Under the pieces are notes generated by a model that worked only from the letters and a program-made list of their open reading frames with translations, made no database searches and was not told the origin of the DNA. Position numbers and translations under genes: made by a program. Below, piece after piece: positions 30,580 to 40,709 of a stretch of 64,000 nucleotides of DNA (positions are counted from its first letter, which is position 1; every line of letters starts with the position of its first letter). Origin of the DNA: Agarophyton chilense (Eukaryota; Rhodophyta; Florideophyceae; Gracilariales; Gracilariaceae); the NCBI GenBank assembly GCA_030374765.1, contig JARGXX010000095.1, positions 2,418,001 to 2,482,000 of the forward strand, written 5' to 3'.

Positions 30580-31080
30580 TAGCACCTGGAACTTGCATAC
30601 CGAGAACACAGACGAAGAATTTTACTCGCGCATTCTACACTATATCGTAACTCGGCGATCTCGCCTTTGCCCCTACGTATATCGTCCCAACCGGGTTTTT
30701 GTGGTTCTAATTATCTTCCCCTTTCGAGTGCTACTTCTCTCTTTGCAGGTTGGACTTTGATACCCGCGGTAGACCTACCCACCACGTGTCTTCAAGAAAA
30801 CTACTATCACCATTGGCTCTCTTAATTATTACATGTCGTGTTCCCGCCCCTGTGTAGGGTTCTATCTATTTCGTTTCCTTCGGCTCCCGTGCCCTACGTC
30901 CCGCTCGCCCCACTAGGGGACACCCCTTCCCTTTCCCCACTCTCTGAGCTGACTACCGCTTTGGCACTAATACGCTAAAGCCTACCCACTCCCTCCGCTT
31001 GTCATATCGGTTCATCTCAGGCTTACATTCCAACTTCGTCGTGAATTCCCGGGGACGCTTTTTTTCTGTGCTACCTCATG
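30580..31080 (+). repeat. Diverged dispersed repeat, copy A
   Basis: It shares ordered short blocks with 60600-61120: a CTGTGTAGGGTT-like block, a TTTTCCTC/TTTCGGCTCCCGTG-like block, and a closing CTTACA..C..ACTTCGTCGTG. The spacing is similar. The sequences between blocks differ, so the copies are old. They may be solo LTRs of one family, which is an inference. The C-rich pyrimidine bias on the + strand is marked in both. Confidence 0.5.
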
Positions 31081-33159
31081 GAGGAGAAGATCTTGAGCGT
31101 CGTCGTTTCTTCTATTTTCATGACGTTGCACCATAGTTTTCATTCCCCTTCACGATGCCAGCAGGCCCCTGCTCGATCGTACAGACCCTTTTCCTCTTCG
31201 AGTTTCTTCGAGACCGCCGCAGTGAGATGCCCCGTCAGGTACGTCGCGCCGTTGCCAGTCAGACTTTCGCGCTTCGATCGCCCGGTATTTTACGCCCTGT
31301 TGCTCGCCGCTTCCTTATAAAATCCGACCGCTCGGTACGTCCTAGGAAAGCTTTCGTTTTGGGGGCAAAGCGTAATATGAGAAAGAGTATCTGTAGTATC
31401 ATGACAACCGAGCGAATCTGATAAAGGATGCATAGAACTGCACAGGTTTTGCACAAAGCTGTGGACATGGCAGATAAACAGGTGACGTTGCAGGAGCACC
31501 AAAAACATGTGCGAAACACGAAGAAGTGTGAAGGCCAAAGCAATACCGTATAAATGGAAAGGCAATTGGTTCATCTTTGGTAATTGTTTTAGTTTCAGTT
31601 AGAATATGAAATTTTCAGTAGGGCACGAGATAAGGTGCACTTAAGTATCCCAAATCGGCTGCCAACCTTAAAAATAAACGATAAGCACTTTTCACCTCTT
31701 GTTTTGGTCCTATGCGCAGATTAAGGATCAGAATAAAACGTGCTTGACTGATTTTCAAGCCGTTCTCATTTTTCCCACGTTCTTCACGGTTCCTAGACAC
31801 ATTCAACAACTACGGTTTGGACTATCAAGCATTTAAGAGCTTTTTAAAAGACGTATGAATAACAATTTCATCGATATACTTTAAAGTATGCGACTAGTCC
31901 TCTTCCAAAACTTCATTTATATTTTTAAACCGTTTTTTCTCCAACTATTGTAGAAAGAATTCTTTAGAATATTGTTGAACTGTGACACGGTCAAGGGCTC
32001 TATGATTGAAAATGTTCAACATGCATAGCTTTTTCGTACCATGTAGCTCAAATTCTTTAGTGAAAATAGGACATCGGCGTTTTTTTAGAACAAAGTCCAC
32101 ATTTACCAAGCTTTTGCTATTGTGTTTTTATCGTTTTTCTGTGCAAAAATTTCGAATACAGTCGCTCTCAGATATAAGCTTCCCCATGGGTACAGATTAT
32201 ACTCAAACATCTGGATAAGAATGGGTGGATGACGAAAAGCATTTTCCCACCCGCGGGAACGCAAACCAAAATCATCTGTAGATACCCAAATCTCAGCATC
32301 AGATTTCTAGAAATTGATGGTGAAATTTGGGTACTGCATCGATGAAATGGCAGAGTGGGATTGGCTCCAAGATATTAATTGCCACACTCCCGTTAATAAT
32401 TGGCGCACATCGCGAAATGCTACTTTCTCCCAAAGCAAGGAGAACACCCTCTAACATATCCTGTCAATATCAATTTTTGACCATCGTGAATTCTTTTCGG
32501 CAAGCTTCGATCGCAACAACGAATTATGGAAAGCGACCAAGTTGAATTGACGCAGTCTTTCCCTGCGGTGAAACAACAAAACCAAATACCATACCTGGCT
32601 CCTGTGGTGCCTTTATCCAGAGCATTCAACGCTTCACATATCTCTCAGCTTCCCCCGCTCACTTTCATAGATCTAATTCCATCCCAGGGTTTTTCAAGTT
32701 TATAACGATTACAAAATCCGTCTTTTATGAATGCTATGCAGGCAGATATCAGCAATATTTCTTTGCAAACTGCTACACAGCGTTCCAATATACGAAACAG
32801 AGATCCCTACACTCCCATTTTTCGGCAGGGCACGGGGTCCTCTTCGGAAGAGGACAGCGCCCTCTTTGGTCGTTGGGCTCCTGTGCCGAATGATCCCATC
32901 GTTGACTCAGGTCAAAAGATGGGACTTTCACAGCTATACTCGAAACAGTTTACAATGGTTTTTTAAAGCAAAATAGATGCCAAGAAAAGTCACAACTGTC
33001 CTTCAAGAGAAGTTTTGATGTGATAAAGAATGCGTGTACCAAATTTTCTGCATGATTTGCTGCAGTGGAGCTATCAAAGCTCACTGAGGTCAGCGCACAG
33101 GATATTCATGTATTGAGTACTGCTCATTTATGCGGCAAAAGAGTTCGCTACGCAAACGA

Positions 33160-34003
33160 CTATAGTGGGAAGCCATTATGTTTTCTCAAGTCATGAGAAT
33201 TCTTAAAAGAACGCCCACGTTTCCAAGCCTTTTCGGCATTGAGTCGCTCATCGAAGGACGAAAGTACTGATTCACGGAGGTCCAATACTTTAGCGCGCCC
33301 ATTGGGCAGAACAATGCGAAGAAAGAAGCGGTTATCCCGAGTTCTGAGTGAAAAGAAGCTAGAAACGACACCACAATTGTTTCGCTTTTGAAGCTGTGAA
33401 ACGAAGAGCTTTCGATTCAACATGAGATACTTTTATTTTAGAATAGTATATTTTCTGAAGATGATGAAGAAGCAAGGGAGTCAATTAAAGTAATGAGGAG
33501 GGTAGCGCTGAAAAGAGTGGATGAGAATGAAAGTAGCGATACGAACGAAGGCTCTGATTTTATTCCGTAGTGGTAGGAGTCTTGTTCGTATCACTACTTT
33601 CATTCTCATCAATTGACGATTTGTGGGTGCGGAGAGGAACTTCCTCTCTACACCTAGAAATGGTCGATTGCGAGTTGTTGCAGCTCGTAGTATTGTTCAT
33701 AGTTTTCGATGCCTGCTATAACAGCACTTAGGGCAGAAACCGTACAGGGAGGTGGTGCAAATCCGTCATCAACCAAAATTTCCCTTAATGGAACAAGTTC
33801 GCTATAGTCCGAAACAACTGTCCCATCATGCAAATCGTTTGAGTGCTCATCCTCATGAATCTCTCCCTCCAAGTCCTACCTGTTACTGTCGTAAAATGAC
33901 ACAGTATTTCAGTATTTTGCTCATGAAATCCTTCCAAAAAAGTGGCCAGCCGGCGCGATAATATACCATTTTGCTTGTAAGACTCCAAACGCGCTTGCGA
34001 CAT
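33160..34003 (-). pseudogene. Unidentified decayed protein remnant
   Basis: Consecutive - strand frames read MSQARLESYKQNGILSRRLA at 34003. They shift to an acidic segment (DGTVVSDYSELVPLREILVD) ending at 33654. After broken sequence they resume at 33423 (LFVSQLQKRNNCGVVSSFF, then RFFLRIVLPNGRAKVLDLRE). The order and polarity suggest one ancient gene of transposon type. No family is recognised and no frame is intact. Confidence 0.3.
33520..33610. repeat. Long imperfect hairpin (about 34-bp arms)
   Basis: The left arm 33520-33554 (GATGAGAATGAAAGTAGC...) is complementary to the right arm 33577-33610 (...ACTACTTTCATTCTCATC) with about four mismatches and a 22-base loop. Both arms contain a run that would encode DENES-type acidic peptide in one direction, which suggests an inverted duplication of a coding fragment. 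Confidence 0.75.
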
Positions 34004-34603
34004 CTTTAGTTAGGGCTTCTTGTACCCTTGAAAATATTTTCTCTTTCGCATTTTCAGGTCTTGCAATCGTTTGCAAAAACACCATCCACTTCGGATAGAT
34101 ACAATCTGCAACCTAAAACGGCTTGTTTCTAGCGACGCTGTTGATATCATACACTACCGGAGGGGTGTATTCTTCATCAGCTCTTTTGCTGAGTAATGTA
34201 GAAGATTCCAAAACGTTTATATCATTCGCGGATCCGGGCTTTCATACGAAAAGATGCCATATTCAAAGCGAAGAATCAGCAATTGGTTCGATAGTTATCT
34301 TCGCCACTCCTTACTTCCCTTTATCTTGTTCATGTCAGGCCGTGGGACAATTCCCCCCCCCCCATCTAGAGCAATCTATACTATCAAGTCTCCCAGAAGT
34401 TGTTTTTTTGCGATTGTTTCAGTTTGCTTCACCAAAAGTATATCGTTTTAAAGAAGAGTATAAAAGCTCTGCTTGACTAGATTTCCGAGGGTTTTCGTCA
34501 ACGATAAAGACGTATGGTTTTTTTGTTTCTTCTTTCTTTTCGCTTTAAATTTGAAAAATCATATCTTGAATGGATTTCAGCTACTTTTTAAGAGAAGTTT
34601 TGC

Positions 34604-34615
34604 CCTCATATGAGG
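34604..34615. repeat. Second copy of the CCTCATATGAGG palindrome
   Basis: It is identical over 12 bp to the centre of the palindrome at 30421-30438 and is followed by the same GGCCAA. It marks the left edge of the pogo-like relic. Confidence 0.8.
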
Positions 34616-36860
34616 CCAAGTGGGCATCTTCTGAGGTCAAACACTGGGGCGTATAGACACTACACCCTGTGACCGCAACTAATGTGGGTTCGAAATTGAT
34701 GTGGGTACCGTGGGTAATGTAGCCCACATTGATTTCGGTCTTTCTCAAATACAATCCTAAAAAAAAAAATTCGCCCACACTATTTCTATTTGTTCCGTTA
34801 TTAATGTAGACTAAAGCGCGGGAAGCGGGCAAACGGCCGCAACAAAAAGGCCCAGCGACTCATACTTGTCGTTTCATTTTACTGGTCTTGCTCACCTTTG
34901 ACTCCTTTGGTTCGAACAATTGCGCTCCAGGCGATAATACATGGCCAAACAATGGCTCCATTGTCAGCATCTCCCATTATTGCTTCGTTTCAAATTTGAG
35001 ATAGACAGAGCAATCTCTGCAAACCATACCAGTCGTCCGTTTCGGCGTAGCTATCGTATCAAATGCAGATACACCGTATTGTTTCATCGCCACTGAAATC
35101 TGTTCTAGAGAATGTCACCACACCCACAATGTCCTACCCATATATATATGCGAAAAAAAGTTGTCAAGTGGATGATCCAAACAGATCAGAGCGAAGCCCC
35201 AAAGCATATCGCTTCAAAAACAGTTCAACTTTTCTGTCACTGTTCCGTGGATCGAACAAAGCTAATCTACAACGAACAAATCGCCGTTGGAGGAATCGAG
35301 TGTCGCTTTCAGACGAAAATGAAAGTATTCAAACAGGAGAGATCACCACTAGGCTCATTCGAAAAACATACAGCGGGTTAAAGCGCGTAAATTTAAAGGA
35401 TCGCAGTGTTCGTTGCCGAAAATTTCGACACTGGGTGCGAGCCTTACAATACGAAATGTTGCAGGAATTTGACCGATTAAGAAAACTTGGTGTGTAGTTT
35501 AACTGAAGAACTCTGCACGATCTAGCATTTCAGATACTTTTCCAGTCCTCGAATCTGTTGTATTCGAGGAGGATAGTGCACCAAAAAACAACAAACCTAT
35601 AACGAAATACGTGAATCGGAGATAGATCCAACGATTCACAGACAGAGTTCGAATCATGAGCAGAGCCCTTACAGGAAAGCATCAAATGTCCCCTCAAAAA
35701 GAAGCCTTCATACACAAAGAAGTTGCAAATCATCTAGAAACGCTCAAACGGGCTTTCGAAAATAAGAAAATTGACGAAAATAACGTAGAGAACGCCAATG
35801 TAACTCATTTTTATTGTTGATGTAGACAACGGTAAGACTCTAGGATTTTCAGGTCATCTCGATGTGAAGTACGCCGATGTTGTATCCGATGGAGAGGAGA
35901 TGACGATGTTGGTAAAAACCAGTGGAGGAAGAAATGCCAAAATACAGCTTGCTTTCATGGTCTTCCAGAACAAGTCAAGATCGTACCCTATTCGAAATGT
36001 GCCTGATTATATACCCGGAGCTGCCTACCGTACGAGTCCCAAAGGTTGGATCGATATCAAAGTCATGTCGGAATGGTTCGGAGAAAAGAGAGTTATCAAG
36101 AAGCTGGATCACAACCGAAAACGAGTTCTACATGTGGATATCTGAAGTGGTCACGCTATGAAGCCTGGATTGAAGCAGGCCGCGGATGAGATCAACACGG
36201 TAGTTCGATATTTCCCAAAGAACGCCACTCACTTGGTTCAGCCAGCGGACTCCTTCTTTATACAGGAGATAAAAAACACGAATCACCCGGTGGGAAACGC
36301 AAAAGTTGGACATGATAGCGAAAGGAAAGCGAAAAAATTCTGGAAATACTCAAAATCCAGGAAAGAAATTTTTCACGTCTCGTAATGTTAGCAGTACAAG
36401 ATGTTAATACTCAAAGAGATGTGGATGGACCTACGTATGCAAAAAAATCCATGATCAGAACTGGACTCACGTTAAATGTTAGTGGCTTGTGGGAAGAGCA
36501 GCAGCTCTTCCCGAACCTTCAGGAGATCATCCGCAAGTACCGTACCCGTTTTGACGAGGAACCTGTGTTGAGCCTCTCTGGGGATGATTTAGAATAGGCC
36601 ACACAGCCAGATCAGTAAAACATGTGTTTTTCTTGAAACATTTTAGCCTACATTAATAGATCCTTAACGAACTAATGTAGGCCACACTATTAGAGTACGC
36701 ACCTCATTAATGTTGGTACAGGAATAGTTGTGGGATATGACAGGCTACTGTAATTTTAGTGGGTTGAGTGCATTCCACCCATACTTTTTTCATGTAGCCT
36801 ACATCAATTTCGGTTACTGGGTGTAGAGGTTTGGCAGACTTTTCAGTCCGTCAGCACTGG
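34611..36860 (+). mobile_element. Pogo-like (DDE_1) DNA transposon relic
   Basis: Inverted terminal sequences are visible. CTACACCCTGTGACCG at 34660 mirrors the complement of CGGTTACTGGGTGTAG at 36811-36826, with further matches inward (ATGTGGG/ATGTAGG) and a TGAGGCCAAGTG / TTTGGCCAGTG pair farther out. Subterminal copies of a TAATGTAGGCCACA-like motif occur at about 34718-34734, 36646, 36676 and 36794, on both strands. The interior codes for a broken pogo-type transposase. The ends are approximate. Confidence 0.6.
35063..36597 (+). pseudogene. Pogo/Tc1-mariner-type transposase (DDE_1), broken
   Basis: N-terminal pieces lie at 35063-35497 (basic, LIRKTYSGLKRVNLKDRSVR, RALQYEMLQEFDRLRKLGV), and a short link to about 35818 carries several stops. 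The catalytic core follows: VDNGKTLGFSGHLDVKYADV, then MTMLVKTSGGRNAKIQLAF, VMSEWFG, and VLHVDI-stop-SGHA, where an Asp-Asn-Cys-Ser-Gly-His motif is normal. After the stop at 36143 it continues YFPKNATHLVQPADSFF. Following a frameshift near 36380 it ends with TQRDVDGPTYAKKSMIRTG...EEPVLSLSGDDLE at 36597. The order fits the DDE_1 family. It is a relic. Confidence 0.7.
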
Positions 36861-38616
36861 CCAAATTCTGATTCTTTTTGGTAAACTTTATTTTGGGGCT
36901 GCTAGCCTTTATTCCAAAACCCCAAAATCTGCCGCGCTATGAGAACTATGGCTACCAATGCGCCTGCATCGCCGTCGAAGTCATGCCACACAAGAGCGCC
37001 ACACTCATCCCCTTTCGTAGATTGCAAGCTACAGTTTACTGTCTAAAGCTACCATGTCTGTCATCCTGGCCTTTTCAATGGGCCTTTTAAGTTTTGCAAA
37101 GATCTGTACCGCAACCCAAAAGCTCCAGCGCATTTGCTACATTGATTTCGAGTCAAAAAAGGACTTCTTGTAGTTTTCGGGGCCATATTGTCGTTTTCTG
37201 CTTGCCGCAACTTCTTCTTAAGTTCTGCAAGGGGTTTGAACTCTTTACCATGCTGTACGGTTTAAACGTGACTTAATCTGCAATGCTCATAACACGACGC
37301 AATGCAACACATTGGGATCGCAAAGAAAACAGAGATGTCGACTTCAAAAAAACCAGATTGTGCGTTGTGCGTGATTAGGGTGCTTCTTTGTTGTTTAGTA
37401 AAGTGGTCAATGTAATATGGAATCTTTGTTTTCGATTTCAATGCCACCCAACCACTCTGTGTCCTCTGAAAGCAAGGTACTTCATCGGTATCCTCTGGAA
37501 TTGTCATTTAAACTGCAGACAAAATCACGTGACCTGAATCAATATCTTCGGTATTTATCCCTACCATCTCTTCGGTTGAATCTTCTACCACACTACTATA
37601 GTTGTCTTGTATATAAGTTTGAGCCTTTTTTCAGCATGTTTACACATCCTTCTGAGTCCAAACTACATCAAATACATTCGACATCGCACATAACAGAAGA
37701 GAACTGACAGTTTTTGCACGTTCTTTTGCATCTGCACTTCGCAATTAGATTGCGCATATCGATAGAAATATATCTGACGTCCTCATGTCTTTAAAGAACA
37801 ATGTCTCCGGCTTCAGAAAACCCCCCAACTCAAATCAAAACTTTGTACGATCTATGCTGACAGGTTGTGTGAAGCAAAATGAGCCAATATGAAGAAACAA
37901 AGCCCTCTACAACCACCATCGGAAGACGTTTCAGTACATTTGGCTCTATTAATTAAATTTTTTGTTTGATTGTGAGGCAAATAGCACAGTAGGGCTATGG
38001 GGCTTTGAAAATAGTCTGCAAAAGAAATCGGCAACCAGTTGCGTTTATTCCAGTTCTTGTTCTTAGTTCGGCTAAAAAGAGCTTTTGATTTTGCTCGGAA
38101 TACAGCAAAACGTTGAAAAGATTCCAGTGCAAAAAAAAACAATCGTCGGAGCTGATTTTTGTTGAAGAAATTTTCTTTGTTTTCACGTAAGTTCTATTGT
38201 TTGCACAAATAGCAAATATTATATCGTTTATTCGACAATTACGATGAACATTGCGTCCATGATTGCAGAGAAGACATTGGGCCACTCCGAAAAATCCAAC
38301 TTGCGAGGACATAAATTGGTACGCGTTCATGCATACTATGTAAGGTTTCCGTCCTAAAAACAAGATTGGTGCACCACGACACAAACAAATATCATATTCA
38401 CAGCTTTTAACCGCTCCCAGAATCATTGACTTCTGCCACCACCACACTCATCGACATTAAATGATGCGGCCACTTTACCTTCTCTTGCTTCTTGAAAATT
38501 CGAAGCGGAGACGGCACCTCTACTTCCGTAAAGCCGTATCCCTCTAGGTTCATAGCCGAAGAGATCACAGAATCTCTCGCTTTGCACTACAAGCTCCGCA
38601 CATTTCAGCGTTTGCC
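36861..38616. other. Non-genic region
   Basis: About 1.75 kb with no supported gene. The - strand frame at 37995-38447 and the small frame at 38423-38647 have no recognisable domain. The left part of the Harbinger element, including its terminal repeat, should lie near the right side, but I could not identify it. Confidence 0.4.
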
Positions 38617-39055
38617 GTGCTTTACGGCTCAGGTTCTTACCAAGCATTGCTTACACTCTGCGGCTTCGATCATCGATCGATGCTGTTCATCTTGGGTGTC
38701 TTTGCCCCTTTATATGAAAGATGTACTCAATATAGCACAACTGGTTACACTCGCCGTGTGGTAATCGGTGAACGTAGGGGACGGCCGCGATCTATGACAG
38801 CGACTCAGTGTCTTGGTCTAACTCTAGCATGCTACCGCACGCGCGGTTCCTCGATTGTTCTATCAGCTTTATTTGGTATAACAGGTCAGTCTGTTCTAAT
38901 TTTCTTTGTTTTGGGAGACGTATACTACTTCGCGCGCTTTCGAGCACCGCAGAAGCTGAAGTTCAAATGCCATCTGTTGAGGAATTACGAGCGTTCTGGA
39001 GTGTCAGATCAGCAAAATACTCTTTACTTCCTGATGTCTATGCCGTTGCCGACGG
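38617..39055 (+). pseudogene. PIF/Harbinger transposase (DDE_Tnp_4), N-terminal part
   Basis: Frames here read CGFDHRSMLFILGVFAPLYE, then RRGRPRSMTATQCLGLTLAC, YRTRGSSIVLSALFGITGQS, and, after a frameshift, MPSVEELRAFWSVR and LPDVYAVADG. This is the helix-turn-helix and first catalytic motif (V-x-D-G) of plant Harbinger-type nucleases. The coding sequence stops dead at 39055, where LTR element 2 begins. The continuation is at 47892-48456. Joining the flanks puts GCC GAC GG next to TTTAAAG, giving an in-frame VADGLKL. Confidence 0.75.
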
Positions 39056-39501
39056 TGTAACGCAATGACTGTTGGATCAGCGTACGGGTCTCGATCGGTG
39101 ATAGTGTGGTAGAGCGGGTCCTAAGGTTCGAATTCTTGACGGCGGCACTCCCAGAGTACGTGGTGCAATGGGCTGGCGTTTAATGCGTAGTCCTACAGGT
39201 TGGAGCTACGAAAACGATGGCTTGAAGACCATAGGGAGGAACTAATATACCAAAGCGGGTTAATTAGTATCCTAACGCTGCCTACCGTACTCTAACGGAG
39301 AAGCGTCACTCGAGCCAAGTAAATAGTACTGGCGAGGCGCTGAGATCTCCCTGGCACTGTACTGCTACTCTATTAAACTAATTAAAATAAATTAACAATC
39401 TACATGAGTCCACCTGAGGTCGACCCGTACAAGTGTCACCAGCAAGATCCTCCGACGCCCGGCAGCTTACAGGGCTCAACCGTTATCACTGCACCTTCAC
39501 A
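39056..39501 (-). repeat. 3' LTR of element 2
   Basis: It aligns with 47440-47886 throughout. The + strand tRNA-like segment lies at about 39108-39140 (ATAGTGTGGTAGAGCG, then GGTTCGAATTC), with one change in the B-box compared with the 5' copy. Confidence 0.85.
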
Positions 39502-39785
39502 TATCTCCCTCTTTAGGATTCGACCTTCACGGCGAGGTCCAAATTGCCTCACACCATCCTGGGGCTCTAGCTCTAACTGGACCTATGGGTGAACCTCCAA
39601 TCTTGCCTTCGGGGTCGGAACGTCGTGATCTTGAGCGTCCTAATGGCCTGGACACGAGCGGTGCCGTGCCCGACATGTCGGCGTCTTATGACCAATCCGG
39701 GGGCTAGTGCTCTCGTTACCAATGGGCGCGACGGGGCGTCGCATCGCCACCATCCTCAAGGGTACCAGTGCGCAAGAGCTGACCC

Positions 39786-40689
39786 TTGGCGCCAGGTTGG
39801 CAATTAGACCACCTAAGGTACTGTACGCGCTCCGGGGTGGGGGGGGGTTTCCTTGCTGCTTTTCCTATCCTTCGGTATTCCTTTGGCGACCCTACGCGCG
39901 TTGTCCGCCGTGAACCACGGTTCACGCTTCGCCCGTTCAAGGTCACCTCAGTCATCCTGCCCGATTCGGTTTCATCTTTCCTTCTTCCCGTCGCAGTATT
40001 CCTCTATTGGTCGCGCGCGATGCCGCGATCGCCTTATAAGCCCGTCGGATATGCCATTCTCCCTCCGGACTATGTCGCTTCTGTCGGTTTTCCTATCCAT
40101 TTCCGGGCGGACCAAATTGTGGGCAGCGGCACCATGGCTTCGAACAACCAAGCGGGAAGCTCCTCGGGATACCAAGTGGCTAATGAGCGCCCCGGGGGAC
40201 GCTATGAACAAACCATCGGAAGAAATCCGTGGGCAGTGCGTCATGCCCTTCTGCCGTCCCGTTGGTACTACTGCCTCGATGGACATTGCGACAGTCCTGA
40301 GGGAAGCTTGCTCCTGGGCGCGTCGCTCGGTGCTCTACGCCGCTGTGGTCCAATAAGGTCAAGATCTGAAAACCGTTATGGTCGATATCCTGCAGTTCAA
40401 TGCCCAAGTGATGTCCCAGAGGGTTACTGCCGACTTGGATGCCCGGTATGGTCTCAATTTGAGTGATCAGGAGGTTCCCGATGGTGACAATAGTTCCTCA
40501 TGTGAATCTCCGCCAAATAAGCGTGCTCAGCTCGCTGGGGCTGGATCTGGTGGTCCAGTTGGCTTCTCGGGTGACCCTAGTCCCAGTTTCGCTCCTGCAG
40601 GTTCAAATGAGGACGACGGAGTTACTCTTGCGCCGCCCCAGTGTGTCCGGTTGGTGTTCGGAGCGCTTCCGCGAAACTTCAGGTCATAG
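39786..40689 (+). pseudogene. Antisense ORF remnant of element 2, internally deleted
   Basis: ATG 40134 lies in the same ACCATGG context and the same MASNNQAGSSxGYQ sequence as the antisense ORF of element 1. Upstream frame similarity (SPYKPVGYAILPPDYVASVG) also matches. After RRNP/GRNPWAVRHALLPS the sequence jumps to the equivalent of the C-terminal quarter (MDIATVLREACSWARRS, then MVDILQFNAQVMSQ) in another frame. About 1.35 kb of the element 1 equivalent is therefore missing. The tail (SCESPPNKRAQLAG) matches the nuclear-signal-like tail of element 1. The stop at 40687 is 21 bp from the end of pol on the other strand. Confidence 0.72.
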
Positions 40690-40709
40690 CAAGCGCTGTA
40701 AAGCCTCTG

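Larger units (their letters stand above)
30439..34603. other. Non-genic region of decayed repeats
   Basis: About 4.2 kb with only short broken frames. It holds a diverged repeat at about 30580-31080 (related to 60600-61120), an inverted repeat at 33520-33610 and a decayed - strand coding remnant at 33160-34003. Otherwise I see no gene, RNA or array. Confidence 0.5.

Noticed and set aside
37995..38447. 150-codon - strand frame before the Harbinger relic
   Set aside because: Composition is typical of AT-rich chance frames, and no motif is seen.
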